NCBI GenBank assembly: GCA_017933935.1
Contig: JADWQK010002395.1
Location: 496,001 to 560,000, forward strand
Origin: Sesamia nonagrioides
Lineage: Eukaryota; Arthropoda; Insecta; Lepidoptera; Noctuidae
DNA: 64,000 bases
Direction: 5' to 3'
The notes beneath the pieces are model-generated. The model saw nothing but the letters and a program-made list of their open reading frames with translations. It was not told where the DNA came from and did not search any database. Shown piece by piece: positions 52,880 to 62,061 of the stretch (position 1 is the stretch's first letter; the number at the start of each line of letters is the position of its first letter). The position numbers were made by a program, and so were the translations under genes.

Positions 52880-53112
52880 AATAATAATCCATGTAACAGT
52901 CGTTATTATTTTTATTATCAGGTACATGGCATGCCATGCCATTGGCTATCACAACTGTTATATGGATTATTTTTATTTACATTTTTGTCATGGCAATGGC
53001 ATGGCATGCTATGTACCTGATGGTAACAATAATAACGACTGTTATATGGACTATTATTATTCACCTTAGCAAACAAAAATAATCCATATAACAGTCGTGA
53101 TAACCAATGGCT
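52880..53112. repeat. Overlapping long inverted repeats
   Basis: 52880-52944 and 52994-53060 are inverted (AACAGTCGTTATTATT...CAGGTACATGGCATGCCATG, a few mismatches). The loop segment 52938-52980 is also inverted at 53069-53111 (CATTGGCTATCACAACTGTT). Three arms can thus pair alternately. Trinucleotide-like GGCATGCCATGCC at the core adds local symmetry. No ORF. Confidence 0.8.
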
Positions 53113-53114
53113 TA

Positions 53115-53419
53115 ATAGCCAAGAGCCCTCGACCTCAGGAGGCTCTCGTTAGGCAGCTGGATCAAGGTTGCAGAAAGCGGTACATCTAGACACGGCTCGT
53201 ATTGTCAGGAGGTTCCTCTCTCTGGAGCCCTGTCCACCGCTAGCTTGGATCCTGTTCCCGATACCGGTGGGATACTATTTTTCAAATGTTTTTCTCTTTA
53301 TATATTAATTATTAAAATACATAATTGATATGTATAATACATAATATGAAACTATATAATAATACAGAAAATTTAAATATATTTATATCACAATGTATTT
53401 CCATTTTCTGTACTGTAGT
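53115..53419. other. Non-coding stretch with a GC-richer scrap
   Basis: 53130-53270 is less AT-rich (GAGGCTCTCGTTAGGCAGCTG) and may be retroelement coding debris, but no motif is recognisable. Confidence 0.25.
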
Positions 53420-53491
53420 ACTTATCTATGTAATGTATAGTAGTGTATGTATGTGTACATACATACACTAATATACATTACATAGATAAGT
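53420..53491. repeat. 35-bp-arm hairpin
   Basis: ACTTATCTATGTAATGTATA... (53420-53454) is inverted at 53457-53491 with one mismatch and a 2-nt loop. Confidence 0.85.
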
Positions 53492-53659
53492 CATTCATTA
53501 CAAAACTTAAACTATAACAGTACATATCAATACGAAAGCACAAAAAGCTTTCGTTTAAGAATAACGAACTTTACGTGAAGATTATGTGATATAGTTCACT
53601 GTTTTGCGTGAACCCGCTGACATAACCTTGTAGGTTCGTTCTACAGAGGCGGGTCTTCT

Positions 53660-53772
53660 CACACAGGTATTTAAGAGTCGCATCGCTGAGATAGGCGACA
53701 CTTACCGCATCACCTGTTCAAGAGTTGGTAAAACAAGCGATCGTGCGGCCAACATGAAGGTTACCTGGGTAT
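53660..53772 (+). promoter_or_regulatory. Candidate host promoter and tiny first exon
   Basis: GGTATTTAAG near 53668 resembles a TATA box. About 85 bp later CGGCCAACATGAAGGTTACC has a good insect start context; the frame reads MKVTW and then GGGTATGT, a plausible 5' splice site. Many insect secreted and cuticle genes have a first exon with only a few codons. No matching second exon is recognised downstream. Confidence 0.2.
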
Positions 53773-55170
53773 GTACCTTTAAATAATTTTTATTTTAATA
53801 TTTGTAGCAAAAAAAAGCCCCAATAATTAAAATTTTAAAAAGTGTTCCAAGTGTTTGTTTTAAATAAAAGTGTAAAGTTTAAAAAAATGGCTTTGAAAAT
53901 TTGACAGCTATTTTAAAAAATAATATCTCTGAGAAAATAGTAGTTTTAAAACGCGACTGAAACTTTATGAGCTTTGCGATGTGTACTTCCGTGTTACATT
54001 TTTCACCAATTAGCGCTGGTTGGTATTCGTGATGTGTGACGAATAATATTAATTTCAGCAGATATGTAATGACAGATGGGCTAAAACTTGGCATTGTTAA
54101 TAATTATTAACGTTAGAATTATTATTCTTTAGTTTTATATTAATTTTAAAATATTTACACAATGCCTTGCCCAATTTTAACAATAATATTATAATTAAAA
54201 TTGGGTGAAATTACCTTGTCTTAAAATGGTCCAATCAAACATTTATACAATATTTTGCCATTTTCTCCCGGTTTCTAACTGGAGAAGTTTTCTTTTGGAT
54301 CATTTTGGCAAAAGATTTCAATCACTTAAATTTATAACAGAAATGTTTTTTTTTTTGACGGGCTATATTATTTTGATAGTCGATTTATTATATGGATGTG
54401 CTGCAAGCAAACAGGTCCACCTCAATCTTTCCCGGCTCAGCAACAACAACATTATCTACGGTCAAAAATATTCGTGGATTACAATCGTGATGTAATGTGA
54501 TAATTGTGTAGAAAATTATTATCAACAATATGTAATACTAATCTTTATCAAAATCAACATAAATCCAAACCCGTTTATTTCAGAGTCAAAAATTATTTAG
54601 ACAGGTGTTAGCTACAATAAACTTACCATAATATTAATACAGTTTATTCTAGATATAAATTAATTTAAGCATGTGTCTGGCGTTTTGTTTTTAGTTTTTG
54701 TACTTTTTTTTTGCTTTTTGTAGTTCTTGAAATGTCAAGAACTACTAAAACCAAAAAACAAACAATGTCTGAAATCAATAAACAAAAACAAAAAAAAATA
54801 GAAGACTAAAAAATATGAGATTTAAAGAATATCAATTCAAAACTCTTTTCTTTAAAAAAATAAAATCTCTATCAGCCATCATTTACGCACAATAGTCACG
54901 ACCTTTCTATATATATCATCTTCCACAAAATCCATCCAACGTTATTTTGTTACTCTCCATATTTATAACTGCTATCCAATTACACACTCAAAACTTTCAT
55001 CAAGTTACTGCCGCTGCAGTCAAATTAATTAATTTAAATGTGGTCTATAATCCTCATCACAATATTTATGGTGTTATCGGCAACTAGAATCCAAGGCTTT
55101 TCTGTTGCCACATATGACTAAACGTCAATCAAAAGTAGCCAACAATCTAGCGTTATACCTCGAAGATTAC
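53773..55170. other. Stretch without a recognised repeat
   Basis: AT-rich. Within 54393-54495 a plus frame reads MCCKQTGPPQSFPAQQQQHY then FVDYNRDVM and stop, more protein-like than its surroundings but unconfirmed. The overlapping 96-codon frame is dominated by phenylalanine runs. A short hairpin with 11-bp arms (GTAGTTCTTGA) lies at 54721-54746. Confidence 0.25.
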
Positions 55171-55386
55171 TCAATATGTGCCATTGTTAACACCAAATAT
55201 ATTTGCATTTCTAACTTTTATCGTCTGGCTAATTCTTTCAAGTACATCGAATATGTAACCGTCACTAACTACTTGGACTAGTAATAAGCCTAACTCATCG
55301 ATAGTCGGAAAGAACAATATAGCGTCATCCGTAGGTACAGCTTTGTCTAAAACTATATCAGTAGTCATCTCAGTTGTATTGAGCAT
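55171..55386 (-). CDS. Candidate exon or pseudogene piece, unknown
   Basis: Minus-strand frame of 72 codons with ATG and TGA ends: MLNTTEMTTDIVLDKAVPTD, DAILFFPTIDELGLLLVQVV, SDGYIFDVLERISQTIKV. Acidic and hydrophobic residues alternate as in a folded protein, and it lies outside known repeats. An in-frame TGA sits upstream. No family recognised. Confidence 0.25.
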   Translation of the reverse strand: MLNTTEMTTDIVLDKAVPTDDAILFFPTIDELGLLLVQVVSDGYIFDVLERISQTIKVRNANIFGVNNGTY

Positions 55387-55494
55387 ATTTTCCCCATGTC
55401 ATTTGAAACTCTACACAATATTCATCCAGTAATAATAATTTTTTTTTTATTTCGGCCTTTTTCCTGTAAAATGTAGTAATGTGCAAACGGAGTA

Positions 55495-55622
55495 ATGTGT
55501 CTAGCAATGTGAACACCGCCGCTGGCAAATTGTTCCAGTCCCGTGATGTACGCGGTATAGGTAAAGGAAGAGGCGAAACGCTTCGTCCGGATCGTAGTGG
55601 TGTTAACAACATCCGTCATTAT
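55495..55622 (-). mobile_element. Jockey-like LINE scrap
   Basis: GAACACCGCCGCTGGCAAAT, TCCCGTGATGTACGCGGTAT and GAGGCGAAACGCTTCGTCCG are the block coding for the RFASSF to NNLPAAVF region. Both ends are cut, so it is an internal fragment rather than a normal 3' end. Confidence 0.6.
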
Positions 55623-55869
55623 TTATCATATATCCGACCATCAATCATAAGATTCAATGACCTTCACACTATTATAATTTTGTAAATCTCCACGTTTTAT
55701 TAGACCCTGAATACGTGAATGACCACATTTTAAGGTGTTATAACATGTTACATCATGATAGTGTTTTAATATGGACATACATATGCATGTATATTTATTG
55801 GGCGTCTTGGAATCAAAGCAATAAAGTATAATCGAACAGTTCATGCTAGTGTTATAGTTTTATTTAAAA

Positions 55870-56122
55870 CTAGCTTTCCGCCCGCGGCTTCCCCCGTGTG
55901 GAGGTCGGTTATATCCCGCTTTTCCAATTTCCCTCGGCAACATCAAATTTTTCCGGGATAAAAGGTAGCCTATGTTCTTTCTCAGAGTCTAAAGATTGTC
56001 TGTGCCAAATTTCATCAAAATCGGTTGAGAGGTTTAGGCGGGAAAGCGTAACAGACAGACAGACAGACAGACAGACAGATAGACAGACAGAGTTACTTTC
56101 GCATTTATAATATTAGTATGGA
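55870..56122 (+). repeat. RTE-tailed SINE-like repeat
   Basis: Well-preserved copy: CTTTCCGCCCGCGGCTTCCC, the TTTTCCGGGATAAAAGGTAG core, (CAGA)n and ATTTATAATATTAGTATGG. Confidence 0.8.
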
Positions 56123-56279
56123 TGGTCAACTCATAGGTTTCAATCATATTATCTTAAATGCACTCATAGTTTGTCGATTTGTTCGCTCACGCTTTAAAAT
56201 TGGATGTTTAAGGACTGAAAAATGTGGGGTTAATGTAGAAACAATTATTTAAAAGTGGTAACTAGATAATAAAATATAA

Positions 56280-56543
56280 TCAGTAGGATATGGCGTGGAT
56301 ATTGCAGATGAGTTCATTACCTTGATATTCACAGTTACAGTCAGTCCGAGCTACAAACTGGTGAATTATGACAATTTCAGTTGGAACGGCCAGCTTCTTC
56401 CACTTCGATGTTACATAGTTTATGACGAAGTTCCGGTTGGCTACTAGAGACATCTTACTAGTATTAAACAATTTTTTTACATTACGAAGCATATTTAGCA
56501 TCACAGCTAAATAGGCTTTGGGGGAAACTCCATCGACAACGTA
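56280..56543 (-). CDS. Candidate terminal exon (87 codons), unknown
   Basis: Minus-strand open stretch starting right after an in-frame TAG whose AG could serve as a splice acceptor. The peptide includes VVDGVSPKAYLAVMLNMLRN, SKWKKLAVPTEIVIIHQFVA and RTDCNCEYQGNELICNIHAI before a stop at 56280. It looks like a folded protein end with three cysteines and lies in a non-repeat interval between SINEs. No family recognised. Confidence 0.3.
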   Translation of the reverse strand, partial: YVVDGVSPKAYLAVMLNMLRNVKKLFNTSKMSLVANRNFVINYVTSKWKKLAVPTEIVIIHQFVARTDCNCEYQGNELICNIHAISY

Positions 56544-56591
56544 CTATATGGTATTAGGTACATTTTGTCAGAAGTCAATTTCGGCAACGTT

Positions 56592-56623
56592 ATCCATACT
56601 AATATTATAAATGCGAAAGTAAC

Positions 56624-56688
<65 letters not shown>

Positions 56689-57510
56689 TACGCTTCCCGC
56701 TTAAACCTCTCAACCGATTTTGATGAAATTTGGCACAGACAATCTTTACACCCTGAGAAAGAACATAGGCTACCTTTTATCCCGGAAGAAAATGATGTTC
56801 CCGAGGGAAATCTAAAAAGCGCGATATAACCGAACTCTACGCGGGCGAAGCCGTGGGCGGAAAGCTAGTAAACAATATAATAAAATTATATTAGACTAGC
56901 TTTCCGCCCGCAGCTTCGCCCGCGTGGAGTTTAGTTATATCGCGCTTTTTAGATTTCCCTCGGGGACATCAAATTTTTAACCGAACTCCACGCGGGCGAA
57001 GCCGCGGACGGAAAGCTAATATACAATATAATAAAATTATATTAGACTAGCTTTCCGCCCGCAGCTTCGCCCACGTGGAGTTCGGTTATATCGCGCGTTT
57101 TAGATTTCCCTCGGGAATATCAAATTTTTCCGGGATAAAAGGTAGCCTATGTCTTTTCTCAGGGTCTAGAGATTGTCTGTGCCAAATTTCATCAAAATCG
57201 GTTGAGAGGTTTAAGCGGGAAAGCGTAACAGACAGATAGACAGACAGAGTTACTTTCGCATTTATAATACTAGCTTTCCGGCCGCGGCTTCGCCCGCGTG
57301 GAGTTCGGTTATATCGCGCTTTTTAGATTTCCCTCGGGAACATAATTTTTTTCCGGGATAAAAGGTAGCCTATGTTCTTTCTCAGGGTCTAAAGATTGTC
57401 TGTGCCAAATTTCATCAAAATCGGTTGAGAGGTTTAAGCGGGAAAGCGTAACAGACAGACAGACAGACAGATGGAGTTACTTTCGCATTTATAATATTAG
57501 TATGGATTAG
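56592..57510. repeat. Cluster of five RTE-tailed SINE-like repeats
   Basis: Copies: 56592-56868 (minus, with a run of about 17 CTGT units), 56895-57019 (a foldback of the head, plus then minus), 57047-57265 (plus), 57269-57508 (plus). ACAATATAATAAAATTATAT is duplicated at 56873 and 57024, bracketing the foldback. The 68-codon minus frame is the (CTGT)n tract. Confidence 0.8.
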
Positions 57511-58344
57511 TATGGGTAAAACAATGTCCTTGTGAGGACGCTGACGTCACCTTAACTTTTAGATGAAAATTGGGTAAATTATTAAAGGGAATTATAGTTA
57601 AAAATTATAGGTTTACATAAATGCATATTGTATCTGTATTATGTATAAACTTGACTATTTGAATCAAAGTTTTATGTCCAAATGGCAGAAAAACTAGACT
57701 CAGCCTTGACTAATATAGTTTAGGCCAAAGTGTGACTATTTTGAATTTAAGATTTTTATCATTAAATATACAAAAGTTATGCCAAAGCGGATGTTGTCTA
57801 AAGTTTTATTTGTGTTCAAATAGGTAGATACAAACAAGAGACCGCCACTCTGCGGACTTTTGAAGGCGCACCTACATAAATATGCATCGTTGTAAAGTGA
57901 ATCTTAATCAATAGCAACTAGGTTGACTTCACAATGATGCATATCATCAATAGAAAATCTAACTTTGTTACCTATTTGTTTTTCTTTTTTATTTACTAAT
58001 ACGAAATAAAACTTAAATAATGGCCATAAATAGAATCCTATTAATATGCCTTAATCTAAAGGTCAAGATATTGAAAAACCTTTTGAAAGAGGCATTAGAT
58101 ATTAAAAGGTTTTTATTCACAATTCAAATTAATTACTTATAGGACAACTAAAACCTAAACTTAACTAATATTATATATTAAATTGCGAAAGCAAGGTTGT
58201 TACACTTTCATAATAAAACAGCTAAACGGATTGGCATGAAATTTCAGCAGACCGAGGCCTGAAAGAGACCTTCTGGAAATATCTTTCATCCTTAATAGCA
58301 AACCAAGTTGTGGGCAACAGTTACGTAGGTAATTATCGTACTAA
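57511..58344. other. Stretch without a supported feature
   Basis: AT-rich. 58160-58300 (GCGAAAGCAAGGTTGTTACA, GGATTGGCATGAAATTTCAG) is faintly SINE-like. Nothing else. Confidence 0.3.
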
Positions 58345-58972
58345 TAATCCATACTCATATGTATTATAAATGCGAAAGTGTCTCTGTTTGTCTGTCTGTC
58401 CGGCTTTCACGCCAAAACTACTGAACCGATTGTAATGAAATTTGGTAAGCAGTAATGCTGGCAAAGGAGGAGGCGGAGCGTGTAAGGCAACGGGAATCCC
58501 AGCACCCTCACGCCACTAGCCGCCGCAGGAGACGCCCTGGTCGGGAGATGAAACCAAACTCCCTGGGCTGCTCACCCCCATAAGGACCAGGCCCAAGTCG
58601 ACGGAGCGTCGGGTTTCACGCGCGCCTCAAAGAGATGTCAGCACATCGTGACGGGGCCCATGAAGACCGATGCCTCCTGGGTCAGGGTTGCGGGTTGGTT
58701 AAACAAGAAACCGTGGCCCTGGCCGTCCCACAGGCAAGTGAAGAAACACGGGTGGTTTTTAGTCAATAAAAGTCTGACACGCCCTTCCGCTCCGCCCAGA
58801 GCGGGAAAAGTCATTTGATGATGGTCTAGAGTCTGAGAAAGGACATAGGCTATATAACATCTTGCTATGACTAATAGGGGAAGAGCAGTAACAAACAATG
58901 TTGCGAAAACAGGAGCTAGCGGTCCACGTCCATGAAAGTCCACGCGGACGAAGTCGCGGGAAACAGCTAGTA
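58345..58972 (-). repeat. RTE-tailed SINE-like repeat with R1 insert
   Basis: 58345-58451 and 58816-58972 are the two halves of a second-subfamily SINE (compare 19126). Between them sits an R1-clade 3' piece in plus orientation (58452-58815) reading MLAKEEAERVRQRESQ, RRRRRPGRE and then the R1 3' UTR. About 9 bp of SINE sequence are missing at the site; no duplication is visible. Confidence 0.7.
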
Positions 58973-58976
58973 TGTT

Positions 58977-59287
58977 ATTAGTAAATGCGAAAGTTTTTGA
59001 GAATGTTTGTTATTCTTTCACACAAAAACTACTAAAGGGAAATGCATGTAATTTGGCACACAGGTAGTTTATAGCCGGGATTAGCACATAGCACATATTT
59101 TATCCCGATCAGGATCGAAACTTAAATCGTAATGGCGCAGATAGTACTAATTTTGCAGACGTAAAATTAGAAGTCCGGATTAGGCTACTTTTTATCCCGG
59201 AAAAATTTGATATTCCCGAGGGAAATATAAAAAGCGCGATATAACCGAGTTTCACGCGGGCGAAGATGCAGGCGGAAAGCTAGTATT
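58977..59287 (-). repeat. RTE-tailed SINE-like repeat, mosaic
   Basis: The left part (ACACAAAAACTACTAAAGGG, CACACAGGTAGTTTATAGCC) belongs to one subfamily. From 59180 it switches to CGGAAAAATTTGATATTCCC and GCGGGCGAAGATGCAGGCGG of the main subfamily. Confidence 0.6.
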
Positions 59288-59942
59288 GTAATAAACCAGA
59301 TAACATTTTTCTTTTCTAAGTCATATTTCAAGTAAATCTTGACATACAAAACTGCCGTTATAGTGAGACTATTGTAGTTTATAAAATTTCTGTCACCATG
59401 TATTAGAAAATAATATAATAAACGCTAATTGGTTAGTTGCTTTGTATTCAAAGGAAATTCTCCGGGCAGCTGCAAACGTAAAAGGTATTTTTTCACTTAC
59501 AAAAATATGAAATATTAATAACCGCCCGATCTAATAGCTATTTCGTTGTAGAAGATATTCATCAGGATAATAAATATTAAGTATACAAAAAAAATATTTT
59601 TATGTAGTATAGGTGGCACCTACCGCCATAATTATCAATATGAATTAACTAGTCATCCCCCCGAACACACATTGATACATTTACATATTTAATAATATCT
59701 ATACAAAGAGGTCATCATCCGAAGAGCCTTTTCACAACTATATTCTAGTCTATACGGAAGCAGCCGAACATCAAAATTTTAATAGAGTATACCTTGGTAA
59801 AACTGGAATTTCGAACTTCTATCTGTAACGATTTTCAAAGACCCAAAGGCACCCATCCATAGAACATCCGCAGCAAGCAGAGCTTAACCTGATTTGAGCC
59901 ATAGGGACCTAGTACCTAATACTAATAATGGAATACAATACA
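59288..59942. other. Non-coding stretch
   Basis: Nothing supportable. Confidence 0.35.
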
Positions 59943-60811
59943 ATGAGTAGAAAATATACAGTATGTTAAATAACAGAGGGCGTTCCCTTAAACTCGTTAA
60001 TATATATCATTAATAGATTAAAATAAAAATATCAGCATAGAAAAATAAGCATAAAAAAATCCGAATAAAAAAAAATTCTAATTGGAAATAAATTTGAAAC
60101 CTCCTGTTTTAAATCAAAATGGTAGTCGTCATGTATAAATAAATAGCGACGTTGCCGTCTTTCATGTTCGCGTGTACAGTGTGTTTCTTTTACATGTCAA
60201 TTTAAATTTTTTATTGAATATTTTCTTATTGGAAAAAATTTTAAAACATTTTGTTTTCGAATGGAAATATTTTTTTTAGCATGTATGTATGCTATACTAT
60301 TTCGGGTTAACGGGAACGCCCTCTGTTAGTTAACATACTGTATATATTATATACCACATAATATTAATTTTCGTATAAAAATAGCGAAACAACAAACCTA
60401 TTAACGAATAATTTAAACAAAATGGAATACAACTCATTTAAATTAATTCAATTGTGTTCGACACCTGTTTGTATAGGATACAGACAGGTGTCAAACACAA
60501 TTGAGTCACATTATTCTGGTTATTTTTATTCATTAGTTCATTTGGTCTCCGATCGGGCAAAGAGTAGGTATCACATAAACCGTCGTATCTTTGTATTCCA
60601 TTTCTACTAATTTTCACTTAAGAATAATGTGACTCAATTGTGTTTGACACCTGTCTGTATCCTATACAAACAGGTGTCGAACACAATTGAATTAATTTAA
60701 ATAAGTTGTATTCCATTATGTTTAAATTATTCGATAATAGGTTTGTTGTCACACTATTTTTATACGAAAATTAATATTATGTGGTATATAATATATATAT
60801 TTTCTACTCAT
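59943..60811. repeat. Nested foldback (palindrome within palindrome)
   Basis: Left arm 59943-59958 plus 60341-60517 is inverted at 60621-60811, giving arms of about 190 bp and a ~103-bp loop. Each arm contains its own 55-bp palindrome (60449-60503; 60635-60689) with ~26-bp stems (CAATTGTGTTCGACACCTGT). The loop carries GGTCTCCGATCGGGCAAAGA, which recurs at 61013-61032. A MITE splits the left arm only. Confidence 0.85.
59959..60340. mobile_element. TA-flanked MITE, 382 bp, copy 2
   Basis: Same TIRs as 28722-29104 (CAGTATGTTAAATAACAGAG... mirrored at 60311-60340), opposite internal orientation, TA at both sides (59957-59958, 60341-60342). Near-identical length. It is absent from the right arm of the palindrome, so it inserted after the palindrome formed. 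Confidence 0.8.
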
Positions 60812-62061
60812 GCCTTGGTAACTATTTTGCATATAATTTAATATTCATTTGGTCCTCAGCCGTTTGTAGCATGCTAAGGAAAACTCGTAACTATTCTTAA
60901 TATTCAAATTTATTACCATTTTAGTAACAGACACACAAATAACTTCTTATAAGCGGATTTAAATATAATATAACCTCGGAAGAGGAGCATAGTATCAGAC
61001 CTTGGTTCTCTGGTCTCCGATCGGGCAAAGAGTATCACTTAATTTCCTTTTTTCACATAGAAACCGTCGATTTAAAATATCTTTGCATTGATTACAACAT
61101 TGACCAATTACAGCCTAACCACCCACAAGAAAAGTAGCGGTACTACTAACCTACGGCGAAATTTCCAGTAATATGTGCTCAGTTAGTTAATTGAACGAAT
61201 TTTATACATTGAATGATGTAACATTTACTTGTTGCACCTAACATGTGGCAGCGGGTACCATGGTCAAGTTCATCGCACCCGCATCGCTGACCCCGGTCTG
61301 GGCGTGGTGGTTGCGCAAGCGCCGCGACCACGCCAACCATTGTACCACCTCTAGCCATCCTACACATGAGTCGTGACCTTGCCCATACTTTCTATTTTAC
61401 CATATATCTTATCTAATATCGTATGAGTTCGTTTGTAAAAAGATAATAAAAAACTGATAGTGATATTAAACCTTGATTGATATTGTAGTAGCAATTATTT
61501 TATTGTAATTTGACATTTAAGAAACGAATGAAGTACCAGATTTTTGGACAAAATTCATTCTTTCCATAATCCTGTTTTTTATTAAGTAAAACATGTTTCA
61601 TTACCCCCACTTGCAGCCAATACAACTAACAATTAAGTAAATAGCTTTCAACAAAACAATCATAACCATAAACGAAGCTTCAGGTTGCCCCTAAGGTTGT
61701 TTTTAACCCGCATAAAAATACCTGACGTTATTTTATAAAGTCATAAGTGTCATAACTGAACCAATCAATTGCTCGAGCTCCGTTTGTTTATCGCATTCCA
61801 CAGTGATTCCATCAATAATATAACTAGATCTAATTCCGCTGGAACGCGTTCTGTATTGCAACATCGTACGTAGTATTAAGTGGTCACGACTCGCGATGCG
61901 ACCGGTCGGTCGGTCGACGGTCCCGCGTCCGTCCTCGCGTCGCCGCTGCAGCCTCCCAACAAATTACCCACACCTCAACTAGCAAACCGCTGCTGGCGCA
62001 TGCTTTTGCTTGGATAGGTACATATAACAAAACATTAACATGTTATTTTCTTTAGATCTTC
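60812..62061. other. Non-coding stretch with a GC-rich patch
   Basis: 61008-61085 is a partial duplicate of the foldback loop. 61250-61350 is GC-richer. 61880-61975 (GGTCGGTCGGTCGACGGTCC and neighbours) is CpG-rich, not seen elsewhere in the window, and could be a host promoter or 5' exon; an ATG at 61896 opens only 28 codons. No gene assigned. Confidence 0.25.

Noticed and set aside
54205..54495. 96-codon frame as a membrane protein
   Set aside because: Phenylalanine/leucine runs come from poly-T; another frame in the same interval looks more protein-like, and neither is confirmed.
56507..56713. 68-codon minus frame
   Set aside because: It is a translated (CTGT)n microsatellite inside a SINE-like repeat.
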